Assembly: GCA_946902985.2 (NCBI GenBank)
Contig: OX336389.2
Span: 341,098,444 to 341,162,443 of the forward strand
Origin: Meconema thalassinum
Taxonomy: Eukaryota > Arthropoda > Insecta > Orthoptera > Tettigoniidae
Direction: 5' to 3'
DNA: 64,000 nt
In this document: positions 20,699 through 32,529 of the stretch, in pieces
Layout of the letters: each line of letters begins with the position of its first letter
Position numbering within the stretch: the first letter of the stretch is position 1
The notes under the pieces: generated by a model
What the model saw: only the letters and a program-made list of their open reading frames with translations
What the model was told of the DNA's origin: nothing
Database searches by the model: none
Program-made: the position numbers and the translations under genes

Positions 20699-20732
20699 TT
20701 ACGCTATATATACGATATATATACTGTATATA

Positions 20733-21060
20733 TAAGTCCGCCTTGCTGCGTTGCGTAGTGGCTAGCGCTCTTGGCTGTCACCACGGAAGCCCGGGTTCGA
20801 TTTTCGACTCTGGCAAGAAATGTAATTCTGGTATGAGGCCTCGTGAGGCAAAACCGAGAAGAGGCGGGTTCGAATCCCATTTCACCCATCCTGGAAGTGG
20901 TTTGCCGTGGTTTCCCAATAATACTCCAGGCGAATGCTGGGATGGCATCTGAATTACAAATACACACACTAATATAGCCATTGCAGTAACACAGGTTATC
21001 AGACAAATTCCTCTCACACACACACACACACACCCAAGCACACGGGCTACGTGACCACGA
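20733..21060 (+). repeat. tRNA-derived SINE, family A, with an internal extra segment
   Basis: The A-box-like TTGCGTAGTGG is at 20751-20761 and the B-box GGTTCGATTTT at 20794-20804. A second B-box-like GGGTTCGAATCCC occurs at about 20866, where this copy carries a segment (GAGGCAAAACCGAGAAGAGG) absent from the 19838 copy. It ends with a CA run and CCCAAGCACACGGG. Confidence 0.75.
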
Positions 21061-21214
21061 TGTCGCAAAGCCTCTTATTTAATCAACATACCGTATATAA
21101 AAAGAAAGCCACAAATTTATACAAAATAGTATTGTACCACTCGGGTATATTAATGGTAGTTTGATTCACGGCAGATCTTAAAAGATCTCCACGAGGTAGC
21201 TTAGGTCATACGAT

Positions 21215-21500
21215 AATAATAATAATAACAATTTCTATCCCGTATATATTTCCCATTTTGTGGGTTCGGGGTCGAGGTGAGGTAGGCTTCTATGTGGCAG
21301 TGGTTTTCACGGCTGGATGACCCTCCTGACGCCATCTTCAACACAGAGCTGGATGGGAAACGAAATGACGATAGGGCAAGGGAAGCGACCAAGGCCTATC
21401 AGGAAGTACTGTCGCGAAAAACAATTTCATGGAGGCTGACGGTGGGATTTGAACCCTTTGTCCTTCACGTTAATGCACGCACCCGACTAGATCACTGATA

Positions 21501-21502
<2 letters not shown>
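21215..21502 (-). repeat. tRNA-derived SINE, family B
   Basis: It contains CTATGTGGCAGTGGTTTTCACGG, GGCTGACGGTGGGATTTGAACC and a decayed head. It has the same block order as 17795-18142 and is more diverged. Confidence 0.65.

Positions 21503-21541
<39 letters not shown>
21503..21541. repeat. (TAA)n microsatellite
   Basis: About twelve TAA units adjoin the SINE head. Similar runs are at about 55545-55592 and 55901-55937. Confidence 0.9.
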
Positions 21542-21542
<1 letters not shown>

Positions 21543-21726
21543 TTTTGAAAAGTTTGAATGGAAGAGAAGCATATTTTACTAAAGTATTTTGTATTTTGAA
21601 TTGTATTTTAAAATTTTGTATTTTCAGGAATTTTATAAGTGTATTTTGTATTTTGTATCTAAAATACTTTTTTTGTGAGTATTTTGTAACGAAAATACAT
21701 TTTGGGAGTATTTTGCCCAACTCTGA
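21542..21726. repeat. AT-rich MITE-like repeat, inverse of 16508-16690
   Basis: Dense ATTTTGTATTT words end in GGGAGTATTTTGCCCAACTCTG, the reverse complement of the tip seen at 16508. Only one end is visible. Confidence 0.55.
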
Positions 21727-21884
21727 ACACAAGGCATCATTACGTTGTTTTATACGGAATAAATACACCGGCGTTAATGCATGATTAAAGCGGAGACGAA
21801 TAATTGTAATAATATGTCGTCGTGTGTATTTACCACCCTGGAACCAGGGCTTTCTTAAAATAGTCGGTTGTATACCAAAATTAT

Positions 21885-21990
21885 AGGGCGCGTTCAGCGG
21901 GGTCAGCATTCTGCTAACCTGCTAGGTCCCTGCTGACTTGTTGCTAGGCTAGCAAGCGTGAGCCCGCCTGAACACTTTGCTACAAGCTGA
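21885..21990 (+). repeat. MITE-like end TAGGGCGCGTTCAGCGGG
   Basis: The sequence begins TAGGGCGCGTTCAGCGGG and is rich in CTGCT/GCTAGC words. The minus strand from 36989 starts the same way and has the same word composition. They look like two members of one inverted-repeat family, but no second end was found here. Confidence 0.5.
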
Positions 21991-22111
21991 CGCGGGAACT
22001 TTGAGCAATGCACAGAGTTCCTTTGAAGCTACCATACTTATTGGTCTATGATCTATGATAAATACATAGAAAATAATAAGTTTTAAGCGAAAGAGCTGTA
22101 GACACCCTTGT

Positions 22112-22265
22112 TAATGCGCGGCGCTAGGCCGTGGCACCAAGCTATCTGCGGACTCGGGAGACGTGAGTTCAAATCTCACCGTCGGCCGTCATGTAAATGG
22201 TTTTCAGTGGTTTCCAATTTTCAGGTCCAGGCAAATACCAGGACATTACCTTCTAATAGTACCCA
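22112..22265 (+). repeat. SINE fragment, family B-like
   Basis: It contains a tRNA-like head GCGCTAGGCCGTGGCACC, B-box-like GAGTTCAAATCTC, then CGTCGGCCGTC and GGTCCAGGCAAATACCAGG. The tail is missing. Confidence 0.6.
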
Positions 22266-24222
22266 AAATTGTTAAAAACGGGAATAATAAGGGGTTGACA
22301 TCCTGACGATAAGAATAACTCTTCTTTTGAAATTCAATTTTATTGTAGGCTAGTCCACTAATTATTAGTCTTATTAATACTAGGCTGATTTCTTATTTAA
22401 ACATCCGCCTAAATTTGGAAAGAAATAAAAAATTGTCTCTCCTACGTGTTACGTGCGGAAGATGACCTCTCTGTTCCACCCTTTAATACAACAATTATCA
22501 TTGAATACCCTACTATCAAACAAGCCAATTGTTTGGGGCAACATAACCCACAAAATTAACATGTATTATATCCATAAAATCCAATCAAACAAGTTTGTTC
22601 ATATTACGTAGCCCTTAGTGGTAAAACACAGCAATGTATGTAAATAATTGTAGTGCAAGGCTATTGTCAAGCTATTTTGCTTTAGCTTAAAATTAAGAAA
22701 ATGAGGGATATCACTATGTTGCCCCAAGCCCTTCAGTTATTTAATTCCCCCATATATTTCAATAACGTAGCATATCAGATGTGATTAAAAATGTATATAC
22801 AAAAACTCTTTTCTACAAAAATGTGTCAAGTAATAAATAACTTAATTCTTGAAATAATTCTTTAAAGGGGCAGATGACCTCATAGTTCCGCTCCTTAAAA
22901 CAACAATAACTATTTCTTTAAGGTTTGGGTGATAAAATATTAATTGTTGCTCCACTCCCAAACTAATTGGACAGAATGATGTTGACTGACTGAAAAGCAT
23001 TCTGTTAATGAAAATTTAATAGGAAGTTTTCACAGCTAGGGGAGACGTTCTCTATTCAGTCAGCTAAGACCTGACCAAGTTTTAGAAAAAAATTCTTGAG
23101 TGTCGCCTTTGTAATCTAAGAAAGAATCAATTTTCAGTCGCTAAACACAGTATGTGCCTGATTAATTTGTCACACTAACTGGAAAGAAATTAATTGGCCA
23201 CATTGCTGTGTTGACTGACTGAAAATAGATTCTTTTAATATTATAAAACTTGAGGGTAGGGCGGATACTCACCATAGAATACTGTAAAATTGGAATGCAA
23301 GAGAAATATACATGTCCTTAATGATATGGATTCAAAATAAGGTTGAACATTTGGAATGGTTTCCCTATGTTGGCTCACAGATGGACAGAAAATATTTACT
23401 ACAGTAATATTCAATGCCAGGTATTTGTATTGAATTGTGCTCTTACTTGGTAATCTATCCATTCGTTTATCCACATTTTGTAATAAGGGTATAAGATAGG
23501 GTGTCCAGAAAAAGAATTGAAATGAACATATTTTTTAAACCATTGATTAACTTAATTAATATAAATTTATTCAAAATTCATTGTTAATTTTTCTCTTTTT
23601 AGACCTTGGTTCCATCCCATCACCATGTTAGAGACACTTAATGCAACAGACAATAAAAAAAACACAATTAGAAGAGGAAAAAGTTCCATAATTCTAAATA
23701 TAAATGAGACAGCATGAAATTCACGAGTAGGCTACTCACACATCCCAAGAGAAAAGATGCGAGTTCATCTTGGCTCTATTATACAACTTCAACAACACTG
23801 AAATAACATTTCAGTTCGACTCTGATCGAATTTGGGGGCGACTGCCGAGAGCACTAGTCACTGTAACACGAGGTGATCAAGTTTATTTATAAAGGACCTC
23901 CTCCTTCATGTGGACTTGTGACCAGCAGGCGGAAGCAATGAAGTACAACCCAGAGATGAAGTTGCCTAACCAACACTATACCTAATTACCCTAAATAAAT
24001 ATTGCAAATGGCATTGCTACAAATAGAAAACGTAAGTAGGTTGTACAATTTACAGCTAAACCAACACTTCTTTTTCTTCACAAATTAAACTAATTTTTCC
24101 CATCAAATCATTCCTCTTATGAAAATATTTGTTGCATTGTTGGGGCAGTTCATTCCCTCTAGCAACTGCCTGCCGTAGGCAGCACAACTTCAACTTCTAA
24201 GCCCCAGTGTCAGCAATGACTT
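22266..24222. other. AT-rich sequence without a gene
   Basis: No frame with a recognisable product is present. Two copies of the 40-bp tail motif lie here (22457-22500 and 22870-22910: GATGACCTC...TTCC...ACAACAAT). The rest shows no structure I can name. Confidence 0.5.
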
Positions 24223-24230
24223 GTCTATGT
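24223..24230. other. 8-bp target site duplication of the first hAT element (left)
   Basis: GTCTATGT precedes the tip. The identical right copy is at 29146-29153. Confidence 0.92.
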
Positions 24231-24439
24231 CAGCCCCCGGGCTATAAACGGGCATAACGGGCATTTGCCCAGGGCGCCAAATTTTAGGGGGCGCCGAAAT
24301 TTAGGCGACGCTGAACGCAGAAAAAGGTTGACCCAACAATCCCAACATTAAAAATAAGTATGACATGGAAATCTTTAAAAAGTAGGATAATATAACTGTT
24401 ATTTATTTAATCTATGGTAATTTATACAATATACAATTA

Positions 24440-24955
24440 TACATAACAAACTATATCAAACTTTAAAGTCCATCCTTCTCAACCATTCGGTTAAGTCGGG
24501 TGTGAGAGCGAACAAATCGTCAGGAATGCCAGGGTACGAATAAAGAGGACAGCGTTGAACCAGATGTTCGATCGTCTGTTCTTCCAGGTTACACTCACAC
24601 ATTGGTGAGCTGATCCAGCCCCACTCTTGTACCTGAAATAATTGCTGCAACCATGTTCAGTCCTCAGCCTGTTGATGCGGCACCAGAAGTTCCTCAGTAA
24701 GTCAAAGCCGTTTGGTTTCTTCGTGGGATCAAGATGGTGGGCACTTGTTCCCAGTGTTTTAGTTGACCACTCATGCTTCCAGCTTTCATTTTGGTCAAAT
24801 CCAGCAGCAATGAGTTGCCCCGCAGTGACACTTACTGGTCTTCTAGATTTCAGTCGTTGCTGTGTTGCATGGCAGAATTCTTGGTGCAATGGCAAAGAGG
24901 GTGATGCAAAGATTTTCTTAGCTTCCCTTAGTAGAGCTTGCTTCCTCCTTAAGAA
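24440..24955 (-). pseudogene. LINE ORF2 C-terminal fragment nested in the hAT element
   Basis: The minus strand encodes, in order, RRKQALLREAKKIFASPS, PLHQEFCHATQQRLKSRRP, NRLRTEHG and, after a frame change near 24640, a Cys-rich segment CECNLEEQTIEHLVQRCPLY and a terminal LTEWLRRMDFKV. This is the common C-terminal layout of jockey-group ORF2, with a zinc-binding C-X-C...H...C motif after the RT thumb. RT itself is absent (5' truncation). One frameshift splits it. A related C-terminal layout is found in the oppositely oriented LINE just to the right. Confidence 0.7.
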
Positions 24956-25016
24956 AATAACTATAATTTACGTGAATATAAAATAAAAGCAATATTAAAT
25001 ATCACATACATTCGGA

Positions 25017-25756
25017 GTGCTTATGTTTAATCATGATTATGTTATAATGCAGTATTATAATATAATCAGTATTATCTGGAGGACACAGAAAAATGGTATC
25101 CCACAAGGAAGTGTGCTAGCCCCACTGTTGTTTAATATGTACACTAATGACCAGCCAATTAATCCTGTCACAAAATCTTTCATTTACGCAGATGACACAG
25201 CAATTGCTGCCCAAGGGACAACTTTTGAGGAGGTGGAAGGAAAACTTACAACAGGTCTTAAAGCACTATCTGCCTATTATGATAGCAACTACTTGAAGCC
25301 AAACCCTTCCAAAACACAAGTGTGTGCATTCCACTTACGGGACAGAGAGGCTTGGAGGAAACTGAGAATAACCTGGATAGGTCAACAACTAACCCACTGT
25401 GACACCCCAAAATACCTGGGAATAAAGTTGGACCGTTCCCTCACCTTCAAAGACCATTGCACAGATACAAAAATGAAAGTTTGTACTAGGAATAACATTA
25501 TTAGGAAACTGACCGGCAACAACTGGGGAGCACATCCAGATGTCCTCCGCACAACCGCCCTTTCTCTGTTCTTCTCCGCTGGTGAATATGCAGCACCTGT
25601 ATGGCACAACTCCAGCCATGCCAAACAGGTAAATATTGCCCTAAATGAAACAGGACGGATTGTAACAGGCTGCCCGCGGGCAACCCCTGTTAACAAAATA
25701 TACCACCTAATGGGCGTAGCACCTCCAGATATCCAAAGAAGAACGGCAGCTGAAAT

Positions 25757-25791
<35 letters not shown>

Positions 25792-26228
25792 AGGAGACGG
25801 ACGCAAGACACCCCCTATTTGGAAGTGAACATCAACTACCAAGACTTAAATCGAGAAAAGGTTTCCTCCAGACGATACAACCAATTCAGACACCACCTGC
25901 AAACCGTCGGATACAACTCTGGCGTAGCTCATCATCAGAGAAATATTGGGACGACCCCAAAGAAGAACTTGCTGCAGGTCATCACCTCCCATACGAGACA
26001 TGGAAGGTCCTTAATAGACTGCGGACTGGAGTATCTCGGTGTAAGGTGAATATGAAGAAATGGGGATTCATCTCAGAGGACGAACTATGTGAGTGTGGTG
26101 AACATCAAGACCACCAGCACCTACTCAACTGCAGGAAACTATCAGAACCTGTCTCCATGGACGATCTGGTGGCCGCCAGTGATAAGGCAGTTCGTGCAGC
26201 GGAATTCTGGGCATCACGTGGAATATAA
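25017..26228 (+). pseudogene. Jockey-group LINE reverse transcriptase, 5'-truncated, nested in the hAT element
   Basis: A single 403-residue frame is open. Homology begins at about 25095 with GIPQGSVLAPLLF, so the first half of the RT is missing and the upstream 26 codons are not LINE-derived. IYADDTAI carries the second catalytic pair. NPSKTQ and PKYLGIKLDRSLTFKDH follow, then the thumb, PVNKIYHLMGVAPPDIQRR, LNRLRTGVSRCK, and a C-terminal Cys-His motif CECGEHQDHQHLLNC. An AAAG microsatellite inside the frame encodes KKER repeats. It ends at TAA followed by an AT-rich tail with TAAATAAATAAATC. It is open but truncated, so it cannot act alone. Confidence 0.8.
25756..25795 (+). repeat. (AAAG)n microsatellite within the LINE frame
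   Basis: About nine AAAG/GAAA units sit between the thumb and the C-terminal region. The frame stays open through them because three units equal four codons (KKER). Confidence 0.85.
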
Positions 26229-26505
26229 AGATGCACATATACTTTGTAATCTTTGTATATATATATATATATATTTATAATATATTATGTTCTGGTCACG
26301 TATAAATAAATAAATCTGTAAAGAATACTACTGTTGGCAACAATGTAGACAGAGATGCACGGTTGACGCCGTTGGCAATACTCATGGATTTACAACTGGC
26401 GCATGCGCCGCGTTATCTTGTCAACTTCCTAACCACGAAGGTTGTTTGTTTGTATTGCGTGTCAACTGTGATTTGTAAAAATGTGTCTACTTTAGTTATT
26501 TTAAA

Positions 26506-28921
26506 ATGAACAACAAATTAAGTGGATCAGAATTCAGGAAAAGTGCTGCCAAGAAGGAAAGTGACGAACAAGAACTTTTAACGAAAGTGCCAAAAATTGC
26601 TTCGTTCTTTACACAAAGAGCTACAACTATCACGCCTACTGCCACTTCAAGCAAGGAAACTCTAGACCTAAACACGATATCTCTCAAGGTACGCTTACTT
26701 CGACTTGTAACATCAATGACCCTGCAACATGGGACGTCACTTTGCCTTCAACTATAGAATCTATTGCGAACAATCCCCCAAAACAAAACTTTCAAGCGGA
26801 TTTTTCTAGATCTGAGCGTACTTATAATGACGGAACTAAGCGTACACTTACTGTAAAACTGTTTAAATGTACACAAAACAATGGTGAATCGTATGTTAGA
26901 GATTGACTGATCTACTCACAATCGTCTGGAAAAGTATTTTGTGTTCCTTGCCGCTTGTTTCAGCCGTAGGACAAGAAAACTGGATTTTCATCCGAGTTCA
27001 CTGATTGGAAACATGGAAATGAGTTGATTAAACAACATGAAAAATCAACATGCTTACTTACATTAATGGACGAAAACACAAAGAGGAAACAAATACTCTT
27101 CTTTCAACCCAATATGAGCAGGAGGTCACATATTGGCGAAGTACTCAGAATTGTGTCTGTTGTGCAATTTCTCTCAGTTAGAGGGCTACGTTTTTAAGGT
27201 GACAATGAACATTTAGGACCTACCTCTAATGGTCTGTATCTAGGATGCGTTGGGTTGATAAGCGGATTCGACCCTTTTCTTTCCCAGCACCTTGCTCAAT
27301 ATGGGAACAAAGGGCTAGGACGAGTGTCATACCTATTTGCTCAAACATGTGACGGGTTCATCAATGTTATGGCAGACTGAGTGCTGCAAACAATGAAAAG
27401 GATGTCAAACATTCTCACTACTATGCCCTCATCGTGGATTCTACTCCCGATTGTTCGCACACCGATCAATTAGCATTGGTTCTACGTTACGTTTGCTTCA
27501 ATGATGCTAAGCCAAAGCCGGAGGACCGTGTCGTCAAGCTTCTCCCTGGAATAGGCCATACCTCAAGTAGTTTAGAAGAGGCAGCTGTAAGATCAATCTC
27601 GGAATTAGGCCTAGATCTTGAGTTATGCCGAGGACAAAGCTATGATAACGCGGCAAATATGTCTGGAGCTTACTCACGCCTACAAGCTAGAATTAAACAA
27701 CACTGCCCTTTTGCTGAGTTTGTTCCTTGTGCAGCGCATTCTCTCAACCTTGTTGCTTCTTCTGCTGCAGAGTGCTGCACTGAAGCTATTGTGTTTTTTG
27801 GATTCGTCCATTACCTTTACACCTTTTTTTTTTACCAATTCAACCTATAGATGGGGTATTTTGAAAACATGTTTAGAAAAGAGTAATTCCAGTGTTGAAA
27901 TCCCTATCTCAAACAAGATGGTCAGCGAGAGCCGATGCTGTAAAGGCCCTGGTCGAAGGCTACAAGGCGATACATAAATCACTGAAGGAAATATCTCTAG
28001 ACCCTACCCAGAAGCCTGCAGTCCAAGTTGAAGCTTCAGGACTAGAAACGAAGTTTGACAAATTTGAAATAGCCTTCCTCACTATTTTGTGGAGTGATAT
28101 TTTAGAAAGATTTGATAAAGTTAGCAAAAATCTACAAACTGAAACCCTTAATCTCGTAATAAGTACAAAGCAGCTTCAAACTTTGGAGAGCTATTTAAAT
28201 GTAAAAAGAAATGAGTTTGGCATGTATGATCAAGCAGCCATGAAGTTGTCACAAGTTAAATCACCCAACACCAACTACAAAACAATAAGAATCAGAAAAA
28301 CTTTTGCGGATGAGAGCGTAGGCGATGAAGCTATTCTTGATGAAAGGTCACTTTTCAAATCCTAAGTTTACATTAAAATCTTTGACTCTTTGATAAGTAA
28401 CCTGTCAAGGGGAAAACAGCTTATGGAAATTTATCTGACAAATTTGAAATACTTTCTATTCTTGTAGAAAAGGGTTCGCAGAAAGAGATCATATCACAGG
28501 CTGCGAATAAACTCTATGAGTTCTACTCTAATGACATCGGAAGTGAATTTGAAAACGAATGTCAGCACTTCAAAATGTATGTGGAACAGAAAGAATTTAC
28601 TAGCATTCTTGACATATATGAATACGTCATAAAAATGATTTGAAAACTACTTTCCCTAATGTTCAGGTAGCAACTAGAATATTTCTGACTTTGTCAGTCA
28701 CCAACTGCTCTGCAGAAAGAGGATTTTCTGTTTTGACTCTGCTAAAGAATGTGAAAAGATCAATTCATTCAGACAGCAAACTAAATTCTCTATTGTAATT
28801 GTGTTGTGAAGAAGACGTCACCCTTAGCACAGACTTTGCTGAAATCATAAATAAATTTGCAAAGTTAAAAGCCAGAAAGAAACCCTTTGATTTGAAATGT
28901 TTCTGTATATTGTACGTTTAA
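26506..28921 (+). pseudogene. hAT transposase, ZMYM1-like (TTF zinc finger, DUF4371, C-terminal dimerisation)
   Basis: The N-terminus from the ATG at 26506 has LSGSEFRKSAAKKE and LLTKVPKIASFF, the usual start of this family. Around 26900-27060, in broken frames, are LIYSQSSGKVFCVPCRLFQP and FTDWKHGNELIKQHEKS, a TTF-type zinc finger. DUF4371/catalytic-region motifs follow: YLGCVGLISGFDPFLSQH, DSTPDCSHTDQLALVLRYV, CRGQSYDNAANMSGAY and FVPCAAHSLNLV (open frames 27434-27850 and 27892-28365). The end has VATRIFLTLSVTNCSAERGF, LLKNVKRSI and FAKLKARKKPF, the hAT dimerisation block. At least five stops or frameshifts (for example about 26908, 27198, 27378, 27848 and 28362) show it is dead. It shares its orientation with the enclosing inverted ends and is the gene of that element. 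Confidence 0.82.
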
Positions 28922-29153
28922 AATTTAACTGTTGAATTTGTAATCTTGGTTTTAGTGTGATTAATGTAACAATAAATGGCTACAAAATTGTATGAACGAC
29001 TTACTCATTATTACCTGTGATACAATATTAGTAACGTAGTTGTTAGTAAAAAAAACTATTATGCTATTTTTATAACACATAAATGAGAAAAAGGGCGCCT
29101 GTAGACCATTTGCCCAGGGCGTCCATCACCTTATCCCGGGACCTGGTCTATGT

Positions 29154-32100
29154 AGCTCCATCTTTGCTATACTTGGTCTGCTTCTTAGATCGTTCCTTCC
29201 CCCTGGGGATTTCGAACTTGAAGAGTTGCTGGGGAAGATTGTGTGGCTGCTTCCACTGGTAAGGCGATCTCCCTCAACTTTGTTGATAATGTCAGTCGAG
29301 GGTTGAATGTCTCATCGTTGGAAAGAATTGCTTCAAACAACTTGTAAATCTCTCACTGGACTGAATCAGAATATGTTGAGCGACCGGAATCCCGGATTTT
29401 TGTAAACATGACCTCCATATTGCAGAATATACATCCCCATCAGGTGCCTAAATAAGAAGGAACACATAATTAAGAAGTGGACTGCCCATACAAAAGGTAC
29501 TTCAAAATGGAAAATTCTTTTTTGCCCTAGGGGAACAAATTAGAAATTAGGAGTATGGGTATACAAGTATTTTAGTCGAAGCACTGCCCAGAGTTGCTAT
29601 ACCGTACACAGCTGCTTTTGAGACCATGGGGAGTGTCGGTGAGGGTGCAATGATGTCCCTGACAAGAAAAATGTACGTTATCATGCATGTAATAGATATA
29701 AAAATTGGTCTAGCATGGGTGCGCGCGTTAACCATGCATACACCCTTGCACGCACAGTGGGGTTGTCGCGTACCTAATCTTTAATTAGTGTGGTGTATTT
29801 TGTATCCCACATGTTGGCAATAATGTGTGCACCTTTTTGACTCAACGAGATTCATTTGCCGTCGGAACATGGCTGCCGTTGTTAAAAGAGCAATATATAA
29901 AAGTACATATTTATGTAGTTTAGCATATATTTCAGGTGCAGTAATGACTATGGTTACTAATTTGAATTGGTAATGTACCCTAGAAGATGAAAGCCACAAT
30001 GACGTCTGATGCAAGTATAAAAGCCACGTTCTGGCCTCATTCAGAATTAATTTTCATCTTCTGGGTGACATTCCCAATACAAATTACTAACCATGATCAC
30101 TACTGCACCGGGAATATGTTTTAAATTACGTAAATATGTGTTTCTATGTCTTGATAATTCAACGACAGCGGGCGGATGAGGTCTCTTCAACTGGTACCAA
30201 GACTTGCACATACTGATGTCACTACTGTTACCAACATGTGAGATACAAAATATACCACATAGGCCTGGTCTGGATAAAGATTATTGATGTGCGAGTATTA
30301 TTTTCTTCTGCAATAAACCAAGGCCCATATTCGCGGCAGTATTAAAGGTGCCGGGACGTCCTCATAAGACCGTCAACGCTTAGTTCGAATGGGTTATGCT
30401 CCACGCGTGGCGAGGGCTAATCCACGGTCTTTAATAGTTGTAGACCCACCTCATTCAATAACATACATCTTATCTAGGTTGGCAACACCTCACATAAACA
30501 CATCGCTATCACTCCCCACAGCACGTAGGGACAGGGGGGAGAAGGCTGGGAAAAACCAGTCGTTAAGATAACCACCGCAGTCGACCGCACAGTGAGTTCC
30601 AGTGAGCACGAAAACTGCGAGTAGCTGTAGTACGGAAGACAATCAGATAAGTAGTTAGCCTAAAATTTTATAGTTTAACCATAGTTTACAACCATATAAT
30701 CTCTCTAAAGTACAATCTCCGGATAGCTATCACCATTTAGCATTTCACCTAACATATATACTGCATTTAGCATACACTGACAGTTGCAGTACCAATACTG
30801 CAACTAAATAATTGTACATATTGTAAATATGTTCACCTGTATTTCAAACATAGATTTTGTAGCCTAAGTGTAATGGATCTGATGATGATCGCTTGACGAC
30901 CGGAACTGGTCATCCTAGTGTTTTATTAATCTCATGTAATTTATTTCAGGATTAGGGCATAACCCATCTCTTTTGGGTACATTCGTGTTGACCGACTGAA
31001 AAGCACTAAACTCTTAAAAATAATTACAATGAAATATTACGCACATTAATAACATAGCAGCCAATTATTACACACATCAAATACGCACGTGGTGGGCGTT
31101 ACTCAGTAGCGGCGGAAGTTCATTTTAGTGGCTGGGAGGATTAATGTACGGTACCGCCTATATACACAGTAGTACCGTATTCGTGGGACTGGCAATACTG
31201 CATTTGTCGATAATTCACTCATAGAATGGCAGACAGTTGGAATTTTGCTATATTAGTCATGATTTAGAAAGGGGATGGTGGGTGAGTTATGGACAGCAGA
31301 GGAGTAATCATCTATTATCACATCATTTCCTGATTTATTTTTCATTATTAGAAAAGGTATATTGGCTAATTTCAGTGGTACTTTAGAAAATGTTAGTGTA
31401 TGATGAGCTCTCATTCAGCGTTACCGAGTGGTTCCTTCCACCATTAGGAAGGGTGGTCTTAATATTGCGATACATATCTTGATGAGGGTAGGTGCCTTCG
31501 GTTGCATATAGTTCAAAGCAGTGGAAAGGCAGCAGACCACAGCAACATCGCCACTGCATATACTGTACGTAACTACCATCGTGTAAGTTTGAAGTGATTT
31601 AATGATTTTTTAAAAAGTATAATTATATGAACACCCATGGGTCAAATAAAATTTGCTGTGACCATCACTAAGGATGATAAAATGATTTCTTCAAAACACC
31701 ACCCTTTAAAACTAGGCATACTTTGCAACTGTCAAAGATTTTTAGAACACCAATTTTCTACAATAAACCAAAATTCTAATAGAAAAATTAGAAAGGACTA
31801 AAAACTGACATTGACCAGGGTGCCATCAACCACAGAAGTTAGCCTACGGTACCTACCTTACCTTCTGGTCAAGTCAGCTCCACCATCGCTGGGAGGCCAA
31901 TCTTAGCAGAATTTATTTATGTACAGACAAAATGAATGTTACAGTGGTACTGGTATGTAATTGTACGAAATATGAACCCTGCTTGCTCTACTATACTGAA
32001 ATTCAAGACTATACCACCTATTCGACAAAAAAGCTTGTAGGCTACACAAAAGGCATAGACCTAACGGTATCAGAGCTGAAATGTAAATTACTGCAATAAA

Positions 32101-32529
32101 ATTCTACCTCTGGTATCTGATGCATGTAGAAAATGCGCAGCATCTTACCCATGGGAATTCATCGCCGGAGCTACCACTTCCCACAAGACTTTCTGGTACG
32201 GTACTTTTGAAAAGATCGTTCCTCTTCCTAAAGGCCCTACTCATTCATCCAAATGTCCCCAAATTAACCACATAATTACCATTAAAGCAAAGTTTAACAT
32301 GTTCTGCAAATGTCATCCCAAGTGCAATACTAGTTTTAAAACTTACCACCAAGAAGTAGGGGCCGATTTTCTAGATTATACAGCCATCTCCATGTTTCTA
32401 CAGTTTTCTTGAATATAATTAGTGGCAAACTCGTGACCTAACATACAAGGAAGAGACATCAAAATGCTCAGAAACAAAAAGTCAGAATAATTCCATAAAT
32501 AACTCATCAGTAGCCTACTCACACATAAT
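29154..32529. other. Long stretch without a recognisable gene
   Basis: Only short frames without motifs are present (for example minus 29547-29735, minus 29781-30014 and plus 30389-30571). An 11-bp inverted pair ATGGGTTATGC / GCATAACCCAT at 30389 and 30957 could be chance. I see no RNA gene or named element. Confidence 0.5.

Larger units (their letters stand above)
24231..29145 (+). mobile_element. hAT-superfamily DNA transposon, ZMYM1-like, with nested LINEs
   Basis: The left tip CAGCCCCCGGGCTA and the right tip (inverse) CAGGTCCCGGGATA are matching inverted ends. They are flanked by the exact 8-bp duplication GTCTATGT at 24223-24230 and 29146-29153, the hAT signature. A 15-bp word CATTTGCCCAGGGCG sits near both ends in direct orientation (24262-24276 and 29107-29121). 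The interior contains a broken hAT transposase with a TTF-type zinc finger on the plus strand, and, between about 24380 and 26340, two LINE fragments that inserted later. Overall length is 4,915 bp. Confidence 0.92.

Noticed and set aside
30389..30967. ATGGGTTATGC / GCATAACCCAT as ends of a small DNA element
   Set aside because: It is a single 11-bp inverted match without target duplication or known tip sequence.
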